From: a virus
Virus record (IMG/VR): IMGVR_UViG_3300036944_001020
Location: 1 to 61,338 of that record
Direction: 5' to 3' (one strand)
DNA: 61,338 nucleotides
Of this stretch, positions 18,010-26,947 are shown piece after piece (position 1 is the stretch's first letter; the number at the start of each line of letters is the position of its first letter). The notes beneath the pieces were generated by a model. The model worked only from the letters and a program-made list of their open reading frames with translations. It was not told the origin of the DNA and made no database searches. Made by a program: the position numbers and the translations under genes.

Positions 18010-18564
18010 TTAGTTTAAATCTGTATTTATACTAAACGTTTGATACTGCAACGCAACTTGGAATGTAGAAATTCTATCATTTTGATCAAATCCCAATGCA
18101 ACTGCACCAACATCAGAAGGCCATGCACCGGTCAATGTGTATGATCTCAATACTACGCCATTGCGATTCAATTGACGAATAATAATATCCTGAGAATAAG
18201 AAGCGAAACCACCGACTGCAGAATAAATTCCAGTATTATCTGCGCGATTATTAATTCCATCCATCCATTGCTCCATAGCAGATCTGATAGTAAAACCAGA
18301 ATCATTAAGAACAGTGAATGTAAATGGCTGGAATTGTCTTTCTCCTGACAACTTAACTTCACGCCCTCTGTAATATACAGGAGTAACTCCAAGTGTTTGA
18401 CCCGGCAATTCAGCAGCATCGACCAAAAATTGTGATGATTGTCCCGCTAAATTTCCTGCGCCGACCCATGTTGGGAAGTTTAATTGAACCGAAAACTGGT
18501 TGGAACGAGCCCCACCATCGGATAATTTTGATTTAAAATCATTAATATTAAATGTGACTGCCAT
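18010..18564 (-). CDS. gp19: Tail tube protein gp19
   Basis: Monomer of the inner tail tube. At 184 aa it is slightly longer than T4 (163). The FNINDFKSKLSDGGARSNQF start, PGQTLGVTPVYYRGREVKL and the C-terminal QVALQYQTFSI strand match the gp19 family. It follows the sheath gene by 12 nt and is presumably co-transcribed with it. Confidence 0.93.
   Translation of the reverse strand: MAVTFNINDFKSKLSDGGARSNQFSVQLNFPTWVGAGNLAGQSSQFLVDAAELPGQTLGVTPVYYRGREVKLSGERQFQPFTFTVLNDSGFTIRSAMEQWMDGINNRADNTGIYSAVGGFASYSQDIIIRQLNRNGVVLRSYTLTGAWPSDVGAVALGFDQNDRISTFQVALQYQTFSINTDLN
18024..18031 (-). promoter_or_regulatory. T4-type late promoter upstream of gp20
   Basis: Exact TATAAATA on the minus strand inside the last codons of gp19, 30 bp before the gp20 ATG. 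Confidence 0.75.
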
Positions 18565-18576
18565 ATTTTGCTCCTA

Positions 18577-20559
18577 TTATGCGCCTGTTTCTTCAAACGA
18601 AATGCCAGTTCTAGTAGCAATAAAATTCAACTGGATAAAGTTAATAGAACGTGCTGGCTTGATAAAGATATCAGCAACAAATTCGTTTCTATCGATTACT
18701 TCACCGGTATTGTTTGTTTCATCGCAAACTACTTTGAAATCTGTGACACCACGGCGACCTTGAACGTCACGCAAGAATGGCTCAACTAGATTTTTGAATT
18801 GTGCTCTTGTAAATCCATCATTGAACTCAAACAATTGGAATTTTGCAGCAGTTGCAATTGCTTTTTCCAAAACAATAAACAATCTACGAACATTAATTCT
18901 ATCAAAAGCACTTGGCTTAGATAACAATGTCTTGTCGCCGAACAATACTGTTCCTTGACCGGGGAAAGATACTACTGGATTGATACCATTTTTGTATAGA
19001 GTATCTCTATCAGTCTTTGATGGGGAATAAGAAAGTTTTACAACGTTCTTAATAGTTCCTCTGTTGAATCCAGCAGGAGAGAACCATGGATCATTTGTAT
19101 AATCTGTTCTTGCAGCCAAACCAGCAATGTCACCATTCATTGGAACCCAACGATATTTGTCATTGTAACGGTCATACTGATATTTCCAACTAGAATCCAT
19201 GAATCCGTATGAAGAACTGGTCAATGTATTTCTGGTAGCAACAACTTTTGCAGCCTGTCCAGTAGTATTAACTACGTCGGTCATTAATGGAGAAGCGAAT
19301 ACTAAGCAATCTCTGCGCGTTTCTGCAAGAGAAACTAGGCTATTAATAACCGTATTTGAAGCAGCGCCAGCTAAAATCAAGCTAATGTCATGCTTTTCGT
19401 CATTTGAAAATTCAGAGAATGATGAAATAATAGCATTATCAGCAGGAGCATCGCCGGAAACAGCAAATCCTAAAGATGAATCTAATACACTAGTTACTAC
19501 TGCAAATGATTTTGAATTTTGAGTAGCCTGACCCCATGCAACATCAACCAATGAAGTTATATTAGCAGAAACAACGCCCTGAACTGGGTGATCTATCCAC
19601 CAAACATACTTCGAAGTTTGATTGATAATATCTTTATAGTAAGAACTGCTTCCATCAGATTTAGTTGCATCTGGGCATTTTGACATGAATGGAAATTTTT
19701 CTAAAATTGCACCACGAGTTCCAGTCCATGCACCTTCTTCGTCAACAACTATAACGTGCAATTCATCATTTAATCCACCAAGATTCGATACATATGTAGA
19801 TGTACTTGGAGCAGAATCAAATTGATTTTCGTATGTCCATCCAGTATATGCGCCACGATCAACCATTGAAACTTTCAATGAATTTCCCAATACGCCCGGA
19901 TATTTTGATGCCCATTGACCATATGCATAGCCATTTCCATTTACATTCTGAGCCAAATATGTTTCTTCATTTGGAATATAAATTGAAGATACGGATGTAA
20001 CCGGAGTAGCAATAACATTTGCATAGTCAACTCCGCTTGCATTTGTTACTCTAATTGTAGGGGCAGTATTATAACCACTTCCAGAACTAGATAATACAAA
20101 TCCAGTAATTAAGTTACTAGAAACGGTTGCATATCCAGTAGCAACTGTTCCGCTTGGTAATTGAGGGGCAGAAAATGATACAAATACATTTGAATTTGCA
20201 TTTCCATTTGCGCCGCCATCGACAGTACCAGTAACCGTTGTAGCGAAAATACTACCAATTGTCGTTTTTTGAACAGCAGAGGCATTTTTGGCAACAGACG
20301 CATCAACTGAACGAATCAATTGTAAATTGTTACCATATGCCAAGAAATTAGCTGCGGTGAAAAATGATTTAAATACTGTATCGTTTGGCTTTCCAAACAT
20401 TTCTACGAGTTTGTTTTCTGATTCTACTGTGGTAACTTGATCAACTGGCCCCCATTGAAATGCGCCAGCAAATGCACCAATTGAGGTTGCTACTGCTGGG
20501 ACAATCGATGTAAGGTCTTTTTCAGTTACTAACACGCCGGGTGAAAGCTGAAATGCCAT
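18577..20559 (-). CDS. gp18: Tail sheath protein gp18
   Basis: Contractile sheath subunit. The 660 aa match T4 (659). Recognisable blocks are the N-terminal SPGVLVTEKDLTSIVPAVAT, the FGKPNDT segment, WFSPAGFNRG with the following IN(P)VVSFPGQGTVLFGDKT, and the C-terminal RRLFIVLEKAI ... GDKT-linked domain that drives sheath assembly. Behind a TATAAATA motif 53 bp upstream. Confidence 0.97.
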   Translation of the reverse strand: MAFQLSPGVLVTEKDLTSIVPAVATSIGAFAGAFQWGPVDQVTTVESENKLVEMFGKPNDTVFKSFFTAANFLAYGNNLQLIRSVDASVAKNASAVQKTTIGSIFATTVTGTVDGGANGNANSNVFVSFSAPQLPSGTVATGYATVSSNLITGFVLSSSGSGYNTAPTIRVTNASGVDYANVIATPVTSVSSIYIPNEETYLAQNVNGNGYAYGQWASKYPGVLGNSLKVSMVDRGAYTGWTYENQFDSAPSTSTYVSNLGGLNDELHVIVVDEEGAWTGTRGAILEKFPFMSKCPDATKSDGSSSYYKDIINQTSKYVWWIDHPVQGVVSANITSLVDVAWGQATQNSKSFAVVTSVLDSSLGFAVSGDAPADNAIISSFSEFSNDEKHDISLILAGAASNTVINSLVSLAETRRDCLVFASPLMTDVVNTTGQAAKVVATRNTLTSSSYGFMDSSWKYQYDRYNDKYRWVPMNGDIAGLAARTDYTNDPWFSPAGFNRGTIKNVVKLSYSPSKTDRDTLYKNGINPVVSFPGQGTVLFGDKTLLSKPSAFDRINVRRLFIVLEKAIATAAKFQLFEFNDGFTRAQFKNLVEPFLRDVQGRRGVTDFKVVCDETNNTGEVIDRNEFVADIFIKPARSINFIQLNFIATRTGISFEETGA

Positions 20560-20611
20560 ATTTTTACTCCTTGAATATTATTCTTATTAGTCGCATGATT
20601 AGACTACTGTT

Positions 20612-20619
20612 TATTTATA
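20612..20619 (-). promoter_or_regulatory. T4-type late promoter upstream of gp18
   Basis: Exact TATAAATA on the minus strand in the 71-bp gp17-gp18 gap, 53 bp before the gp18 ATG. Confidence 0.85.
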
Positions 20620-20630
20620 TAATTTCACTT

Positions 20631-22337
20631 TTAGACATTTTCGAGCCATCTTTTTCTCATACTTAAAATCTCATCATTTGGATTACCATTGAACCACAAA
20701 TCCCCTGCCATATTTTCTGGTTGCTTATCAATATCATCTATTCCTGTATTTATAATACCGAAAGGCGTCAGTTCTTCTTCGATCTGCTTTGCTTGACCAT
20801 CAAATAATGCTTTTCTAAGATCTAAGTCAGTCAAATCTTTGAAAAATGGCTCATTAGTTAGCCAAGAGAATAATACCATGCACATTACTAAGTCATCATG
20901 ATATCCTTCATCCGCCTTGAATGTTCCACGAACTTCAATAAATGTAGAAATTTCAGATATAATATCTGCATCCTGAATCAATAATTTATTGCTCTCAGCC
21001 AAACTCTTAAATAAACTGCAACCTAAACGCTTAACCTGTTTCGTAGTTCTTAGTCCCGGCAATCCTTTTCCACCAGACACAAATGTTCCAGTCCCGAGAC
21101 CTGTGCTGGTGAAGAACATATTTTCATATTCTAAATCGCCATAAAGAATATCTGCTACCTGTTGACCGATATCATTTATCTCAACCAAGCAATATGCAGA
21201 ATTATAGTCTTTTGCAACTTTGTAAATTATATTTGGGAATAATAGCGGAGCAACTTTATTGTCTTTATACTTCGCCACAACCCTGTATGGAAATTCTGAT
21301 ATATCAAATACCACGAATGCCGAGAAGTCTCCGCCAACACCTCTAGAAGTATCAACCACCATCACATACTTATTATTCTCGATTGGGCCAGTCAAGATAT
21401 CCAATCCATCTTTAGAATATTCTGGAGTATTTGCAGACATTCTAGAAATTGCATCTGCCCCAACCAAAGTATTAGATGATCCAAGGAATTTACATAATAC
21501 TTCTTGGTTATACTTCAATTCGCCGAGCATTGCACGTTGCTGCTCTGCCCATGCTTCGGTTCTACCCGGAATCTCAGAATAATGAATAAACATAGGCAAG
21601 AACCCATTTTTATTATTTTCAGCATCATTCCAGAATTTCCAGAAGTGATTGTATCCCATTGGTGTAGAGGTCAATAAAATCTTGGTAGTTTCACCAGAAG
21701 AAATTGTTGGGTATACTGAGGTAAAGAAGTCTTCTGCAACGTTATTTGGAATAATTGCAGCTTCGTCAATGTAAAGCCAGTTTACAGATTTACCACGAAT
21801 ACCGGATGAACTTGTCGCAGCAGTTAAAATACGGCATCCGTTCTCTAGCTCTACATCACCCTTATTCCAAGTTTTAATGCCTTGCTGCATCCAAATTGGA
21901 AGATGCTCATACATCATCTGGTAACGATATAAAACTTCTCGTGCCGCAGTTGCCTTGTTTGCAAGAATAGCAACAGTCTTATTTTCTTGGAAAAGCGTAT
22001 ACCATAAAATACATGCAGCAGATGTTACAGTTTTTCCCTGTTGTCTGCCTTCCATCAAAATAACTTTACGGTTATTTAATATGGTATCTACTTTTCTTTT
22101 CTGACAATCATATAACTTAAATGGTATAAGACCATAGTCAAGTGAAATAATTTTACAATATTTTTCAATAAAATATATTGGATTTTGGGAACATTTCATC
22201 ATTTCCCTTACTTGCTCAACAGTAAAGGGAACCGAGTATCCAACTTGTTTTAAATTTTGATTGCCATTGTAGGCATGAGAACCATAATCTTGATCATCAT
22301 CATCTAGGCCATCATCAATTTCATTTCTATACGCCAT
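20631..22337 (-). CDS. gp17: Terminase large subunit gp17
   Basis: ATP-driven DNA-packaging motor with a headful nuclease. Walker A is GRQQGKTV near residue 97, Walker B WLYIDEAA near residue 186, the coupling motif LLTSTPMG follows, and the nuclease domain shows VVDTSRGVGGD (first acidic ligand), VEINDIG and a late DDLVMCMV. The 568 aa are slightly under T4 (610). It overlaps gp16 by 11 nt, as in T4. Confidence 0.97.
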   Translation of the reverse strand: MAYRNEIDDGLDDDDQDYGSHAYNGNQNLKQVGYSVPFTVEQVREMMKCSQNPIYFIEKYCKIISLDYGLIPFKLYDCQKRKVDTILNNRKVILMEGRQQGKTVTSAACILWYTLFQENKTVAILANKATAAREVLYRYQMMYEHLPIWMQQGIKTWNKGDVELENGCRILTAATSSSGIRGKSVNWLYIDEAAIIPNNVAEDFFTSVYPTISSGETTKILLTSTPMGYNHFWKFWNDAENNKNGFLPMFIHYSEIPGRTEAWAEQQRAMLGELKYNQEVLCKFLGSSNTLVGADAISRMSANTPEYSKDGLDILTGPIENNKYVMVVDTSRGVGGDFSAFVVFDISEFPYRVVAKYKDNKVAPLLFPNIIYKVAKDYNSAYCLVEINDIGQQVADILYGDLEYENMFFTSTGLGTGTFVSGGKGLPGLRTTKQVKRLGCSLFKSLAESNKLLIQDADIISEISTFIEVRGTFKADEGYHDDLVMCMVLFSWLTNEPFFKDLTDLDLRKALFDGQAKQIEEELTPFGIINTGIDDIDKQPENMAGDLWFNGNPNDEILSMRKRWLENV

Positions 22338-22734
22338 CCGGATTATCCTTTAGCATGCGTAATAAATCTTGGGTTGACCCAGCAAATACGATATTATTTT
22401 GTGTATTTTTAATGGTGGTTGGGCCAGTTTCCCCAGACAATTCTTTTGCCTGTTTTTGAAGCGTCAACAAATCTTTTGAGATATCTGACATTGCCTTCAT
22501 CATTTTGCTTGCAGCTTCATATGGCGCAGGTGTTTCGGCGTTTATGGCAAGCTCAGTGATACTATCAATCATCTGATCCCCCTTCATCAACATTTTTCTC
22601 ATTGTTCTACGAGAAAGCTCAAAGTCCGCTTCCTGCTCTGCAATTTTATTATCAACGGCAGCAGTAATCGGCACTAGCTCAGATGAGGAACTATCAATAT
22701 TAAAAATATCATCTAATTTTGGAATAGGTTTCAT
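22327..22734 (-). CDS. gp16: Terminase small subunit gp16
   Basis: Regulator of packaging that forms rings and binds DNA. The 135-aa protein is mainly helical with a central coiled-coil region (residues 30-100) and is slightly shorter than T4 gp16 (164). Identity rests on position, overlapping the gp17 start by 11 nt and abutting gp15, and on helical pattern. Confidence 0.85.
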   Translation of the reverse strand: MKPIPKLDDIFNIDSSSSELVPITAAVDNKIAEQEADFELSRRTMRKMLMKGDQMIDSITELAINAETPAPYEAASKMMKAMSDISKDLLTLQKQAKELSGETGPTTIKNTQNNIVFAGSTQDLLRMLKDNPDGV

Positions 22735-23486
22735 TAAAATTCTTCAAAACTCTCAACAAATCCAGTTGCACTATTTAAATTAGCAGATAATGGATCTACC
22801 TGTACAGTATAAGTTTTATTTATATTTTCTAGTGCAGAGTCACTAAACGTGCTTGCAGTAACTTTCTTAATAATACCCTGCCTGTTAACTGGGCCATAAT
22901 AATTCAATTTCATAGTAAAATCTAATGTCCACATAATATATCTACGTGCATTAAAGGAATCCTCATAAGAATCTTCAAATGATATACCGTTTAATAATAT
23001 GGGCAAATCATTTTTTAAATTTAATATAGGAATAGCTTTTAATGTAAGATTGTAGTCGGGATTAAAATATGGCAATATCTGCTCGATTACCTGCAACCCA
23101 TCATCTTGATTTTTTGCATACAAGTATAAACTAACTTCGATATTGTATGGCGTTGGCGCATACTGGGAATTAATAGATGCCGCACCAGACTCGATTGAGC
23201 GATTTTGCTGAATTGGGCTTACTTTTCTATTGAAATCATACTTTAACCCAAGCATCTCAAAGGACATTCTAGGTAAAATCACCTGCATATTCTTTTGATC
23301 GCCTTCTGGCAATTGAGCAATTCTTGTCAAAAACTTCTGCTTTGGTGCATATGACAATGGAACTTTCATTGTTTGAACAATATTATTTTCCCCATCGAGT
23401 CTGTCAATGGTAATATCGTTGAACATGTTACCAAAGGCAACAATGGCTTTTCTGGTAGTTCCCCAGTAAAATTTTGAGTCTAACAT
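22734..23486 (-). CDS. gp15: Tail sheath stabiliser / tail terminator gp15
   Basis: Caps the sheath and tube at the head-proximal end. The start MLDSKFYWGTTRKAIVAFGNMFNDI, the KVPLSYAPKQKFL segment and the C-terminal MWTLDFTMKLNYYGP are characteristic of gp15. At 250 aa it is close to T4 (272). It shares 1 nt with each neighbour (gp14, gp16). A TATAAATA motif at 22817-22824 lies inside its 3' end and may serve gp16/gp17. Confidence 0.92.
   Translation of the reverse strand: MLDSKFYWGTTRKAIVAFGNMFNDITIDRLDGENNIVQTMKVPLSYAPKQKFLTRIAQLPEGDQKNMQVILPRMSFEMLGLKYDFNRKVSPIQQNRSIESGAASINSQYAPTPYNIEVSLYLYAKNQDDGLQVIEQILPYFNPDYNLTLKAIPILNLKNDLPILLNGISFEDSYEDSFNARRYIMWTLDFTMKLNYYGPVNRQGIIKKVTASTFSDSALENINKTYTVQVDPLSANLNSATGFVESFEEF
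22817..22824 (-). promoter_or_regulatory. Possible late promoter inside gp15 for gp16/gp17
   Basis: Exact TATAAATA on the minus strand, 83 bp upstream of the gp16 ATG but within gp15 coding sequence, so chance occurrence in AT-rich DNA cannot be excluded. Confidence 0.4.
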
Positions 23487-24232
23487 TAACGTACTACCTC
23501 ACCAAATGGATTCTTTTCTGAGAAATCCAAAATATCGTTTATTCCATAAGTGAAATCTACATTGTCTGCCAATGGATCAACATTTTGGATACTATAAGAT
23601 TCTTGTATCAATGGGCTATCAGAATATTCTTCCAACAATAGAGTGTCCCCAGTTTCGAGCAAAATCTCGTATGCAAGCATATCTTTATCGAGTGAATCGA
23701 TAATGGAGTCAATCTCAGTAATTCCGGTATCAACTCTTTCATTGGAGAACTGATACAATTCGCATTGTAGAGTAAACGTGTATAGCTTACCAAGTTGATA
23801 GAATGGAGTTCTACCTTCAACCTTACGAATTTCAAAGAATGATTTGGTTAATGGGAAGTATAACAGATCTCCTTCGGCTGGTCGATTCTCTAATACAGTA
23901 TTTCCAGTTCTTCCAACAGCTTCTGTCCATCGTTTTCTGGCAACCACGAAGTTTGCTGACTCTCTAACTTCAACCCCAAACTTAGCAAGCAGTTCGCCTT
24001 CTCCACCAAATCCACTGGTATTTTCTAGATACATCTCTAGTGGATATGCATGCTCGAAGCTATTCAATGGGTCTTCGCCAAGAATGATATCCTCGTTTAC
24101 CTGTTTTCTTGGGACGTAGTATACGTCAAAGCCATAGATTTTAAGGCACTCAATGATCAGGTCTTCTTGAAGATTCTGCTCAGAAGCTCTTCCGATTGTT
24201 CTACCTGACTGGAAATAACTGTTTGTTGCCAT
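23486..24232 (-). CDS. gp14: Neck protein gp14
   Basis: Head-to-tail joining protein that, with gp13, completes the neck after packaging. The 248-aa length matches T4 (256), and the sequence has the family blocks QNLQEDLIIECLKIYGFDVYY and a central RKRWTE region. It shares 1 nt with gp15. Upstream is an 87-bp gap with a palindrome. Confidence 0.92.
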   Translation of the reverse strand: MATNSYFQSGRTIGRASEQNLQEDLIIECLKIYGFDVYYVPRKQVNEDIILGEDPLNSFEHAYPLEMYLENTSGFGGEGELLAKFGVEVRESANFVVARKRWTEAVGRTGNTVLENRPAEGDLLYFPLTKSFFEIRKVEGRTPFYQLGKLYTFTLQCELYQFSNERVDTGITEIDSIIDSLDKDMLAYEILLETGDTLLLEEYSDSPLIQESYSIQNVDPLADNVDFTYGINDILDFSEKNPFGEVVR

Positions 24233-24319
24233 TTATTCTAATTTGTATTGACAAGAGTTGACATTGGTGTTAACATCCCTATGTAGGGAATGAAAGATGA
24301 ACTCTAATATTATTATTAA
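24233..24319. other. 87-bp intergenic spacer with palindrome between gp13 and gp14
   Basis: Contains a perfect inverted repeat TCCCTA-TG-TAGGGA (24276-24289). On the plus strand TTGACA (24248-24253), 17 bp, TAACAT (24271-24276) resembles a sigma70 promoter pointing against gp13. No T-tract follows the palindrome on either strand, so it does not look like a terminator. Confidence 0.5.
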
Positions 24320-25063
24320 TTAACCAGTAAACATATCTGGTGGTAATTCAAATCTACTTTGAATATCTCTTTCAGCTTCTCCAGCTTCTGCTGTTGCTTC
24401 TTGATAAAGTAAATCACCATTTAATGTTACACCACCGGGTAAAGATACACCAGAAAACTTCTTAATGTTCTCACCCCATTGCTTTTTAATGTATGCTGTT
24501 GCTAATTTCTTTAACAACATATCATTATATACATCGGTATATGTGTCCGGATCTAAGATTCTATAGCATTCTACGATGATGAAGTCATTAGGATACACAT
24601 CACGTTGCCAATCCATTCCCATATACATTCTATTCATGTTACGGTTAAATTGTACAGGTTTTACTCCAACTAATAATTGATTAATTAATTCTAGTTGAGA
24701 TTTAACTTGTGAATAGTAAATAATATCAGTTGACATTAAACTATACAAGTCATTGATAATAATTTGATATCTAACATCAAAAATATTCATTCCAGTCGAA
24801 CGACTTGAGAATGGCAATACTCTATTTACACCAACAATTGCATCCGATAATTCAAAATATTGATTTGTAATATCTTGAGCAGTTACTTGTTTTTTTAAGT
24901 ATACTAATTCTACGGCATCGTAATGAAATTCTCTGTAGAATTGGAATGCATCATCAATCCTATCTTCAATTTGATCATCGTCTACGTTAATTTCAATGAC
25001 GGGTGCTCCCAGTCTACGTAGACAATATTCAATTAAACCTCTGCGGGATGCTACTTGTGCCAT
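24320..25063 (-). CDS. gp13: Neck protein gp13
   Basis: Neck protein that joins completed heads to tails. The MAQVASRRGLIEYCLRRLG start and the FYREFHYDAVE segment are typical of the gp13 family; 247 aa is shorter than T4 (309). A TATAAATA motif lies 22 bp upstream. The gene begins the neck-terminase-sheath block. Confidence 0.92.
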   Translation of the reverse strand: MAQVASRRGLIEYCLRRLGAPVIEINVDDDQIEDRIDDAFQFYREFHYDAVELVYLKKQVTAQDITNQYFELSDAIVGVNRVLPFSSRSTGMNIFDVRYQIIINDLYSLMSTDIIYYSQVKSQLELINQLLVGVKPVQFNRNMNRMYMGMDWQRDVYPNDFIIVECYRILDPDTYTDVYNDMLLKKLATAYIKKQWGENIKKFSGVSLPGGVTLNGDLLYQEATAEAGEAERDIQSRFELPPDMFTG

Positions 25064-25084
25064 ATAAAATAATTTCCTTTGGTG

Positions 25085-25092
25085 TATTTATA
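25085..25092 (-). promoter_or_regulatory. T4-type late promoter upstream of gp13
   Basis: Exact TATAAATA on the minus strand in the 39-bp gap between the fibre gene stop and the gp13 ATG, 22 bp before the latter. Confidence 0.85.
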
Positions 25093-25102
25093 GTTATTTA
25101 TT

Positions 25103-26941
25103 TTATTGGGATGTTTGTTCTAATGCTAAGACTACTGCTGGAGCAGTGGGAGAATATGCAGTTGCTGCAATGGACGAGATGCTTATTCCTGTATCACTGG
25201 TTGCATACATAACTTCAATATATTCATTTGCTAAAAAAGTATACACATCACTAATTGAAATTGAAGAATATCCATTATTTATATTTATTGTGGATAATCT
25301 AGTTGAATTTGCAAGATTTATATTGCCATTTTTGCGCAACCATACTCTAACAGTTTTACTTGCTGAATTTGTGGAAGTAATTTGAACCGATATAGATACA
25401 TTATATAAACCAGATTGTCCAATAATAACTTTAGAAGTAGGAGACCCCAAAGAAATTCCTCTGGAAAATTCTGTACTGGTCAATGTTAAAGCATATGCGG
25501 TATTTATTAACTCGGGAGTTGTACTATCTGTTTTTGCAAATCCACCAAAATATTTTTGCTGTTCAATAGTTGGGCGAACAAAAATGGCACCATCGGTTGT
25601 TCCAACATTAAGAACTGCTGCCATAGGAATTACATTATATGGCGCAGTTGGCTTAATATTAGTCAATCCCCCAGATACCGTTGGAGATGCATATAGGATA
25701 TCTCCCTGATTGAATGCACTTGTATTTACTTCACGTACATATCCAAATGTTGTACAATATCCTTTGGCCCCATTATCTTCCAAATTGTGTGTCATTATAC
25801 CCAATACATATAAACTCGGAGTACCACCATCGGCTAAAAATGGAGCAACCGACAATGCGCTATCCGGAATAACTCCAACAAACCCAACAACTGTACCATT
25901 TGGAATAGTGTTCCCAGTATTGTTTTGCACTCTAGCATATTGCTCAAACCCAGTTTGTTGAACTACGCCATTATCCATTCCAATATCTAGGGTTTGATCT
26001 ACTTTATTCCAACCAACTCTTGCTATATTACTGGAAAATGTTGTATTTGAATTGAAATCAATATAATTATAATTTGGATTTAAATTGGTTGCTACCAATC
26101 CATTCGCAGCAATATTAATATTTTGACCACTAGTTAATGCTGAAACTGCTCTGGTATTTGTGAAGTATAGATTAGCTCCTTCAACAACATTTGCAGTATT
26201 TAAGTCACTTGTATTTGCTTTAACATTTATTAGACCAATAACATTAGCATAAACTCTAGTATTTGTGAAGTATAAATTTCCTTGTTCTGGGACATTAGCA
26301 GTATTTAAATCTGTCGTATTTGCTTTAACATTTATTAGACCAATAACATTAGCATAAACTCTAGTATTTGTAAAATAAAGATTCGATCCTTCTATAATGT
26401 TACTAGTATTTAAATCTGTCGTATTTGCTTTAGAATTAAGCAATCCAATAACATTAGCATAAACTCTAGTATTTGTAAAATAAAGATTGCCTTGCTCTGG
26501 GACATTTGCAGTAGTCAATGATGCAAATTTTGAATCAACATATGCTGTTGTAGTGTATATTACGGCACTTCCGCCATAAATGGGCAATCCACTTGCCATA
26601 GCAGCAGGATTTACTGTTACAGTTCCTTCTGCAATTCTAAATACATTATCGCCGTTTGCTGATACATTAGCGGAAACTGCGTCTATTCCATAGATATATC
26701 TTCCTGCTGGGATATTTGCAGTGTCGCCTGCAGTAAGTGATATACGAACATTGCCAGTGGTATTGCTGATAATATCGAGTGCAAAAATTGCCGAAGCATT
26801 TGCGCTAGTATGCGATTTTTGCATTTTTCCACGTACAGTATATCCAACAAGACTTATTGGCTGCTTATTGTTATCAATAAACTGAATATGATCAGAATAT
26901 GTGGTGGCCTGATCTATGAATAAATTTTTAATTTGTGCCAT
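25103..26941 (-). CDS. Tail fibre / receptor-binding protein with 35-residue repeats
   Basis: A 612-aa protein with an N-terminal beta domain (about residues 1-115) that probably anchors to the baseplate, then about four copies of a 35-residue repeat built around NLYFTNTRVYANVIGL and KANTTDLNT (residues about 140-270), and a beta-rich C-terminal region ending in a probable receptor-binding domain. The LYFTNTR repeat is common in phage fibres. It lies 6 bp from a second fibre gene, and the repeats are conserved at DNA level. Confidence 0.85.
   Translation of the reverse strand: MAQIKNLFIDQATTYSDHIQFIDNNKQPISLVGYTVRGKMQKSHTSANASAIFALDIISNTTGNVRISLTAGDTANIPAGRYIYGIDAVSANVSANGDNVFRIAEGTVTVNPAAMASGLPIYGGSAVIYTTTAYVDSKFASLTTANVPEQGNLYFTNTRVYANVIGLLNSKANTTDLNTSNIIEGSNLYFTNTRVYANVIGLINVKANTTDLNTANVPEQGNLYFTNTRVYANVIGLINVKANTSDLNTANVVEGANLYFTNTRAVSALTSGQNINIAANGLVATNLNPNYNYIDFNSNTTFSSNIARVGWNKVDQTLDIGMDNGVVQQTGFEQYARVQNNTGNTIPNGTVVGFVGVIPDSALSVAPFLADGGTPSLYVLGIMTHNLEDNGAKGYCTTFGYVREVNTSAFNQGDILYASPTVSGGLTNIKPTAPYNVIPMAAVLNVGTTDGAIFVRPTIEQQKYFGGFAKTDSTTPELINTAYALTLTSTEFSRGISLGSPTSKVIIGQSGLYNVSISVQITSTNSASKTVRVWLRKNGNINLANSTRLSTININNGYSSISISDVYTFLANEYIEVMYATSDTGISISSIAATAYSPTAPAVVLALEQTSQ
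26140..26520 (-). repeat. Tandem 105-bp repeats inside the tail fibre gene
   Basis: About 3.5 units of a 105-bp repeat coding for the LYFTNTR...KANTTDLN module. The core 'attagcataaactctagta' recurs near 26249, 26354 and 26459 with few changes, so copies are close enough at DNA level to recombine. Confidence 0.85.
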
Positions 26942-26947
26942 TTTTAA

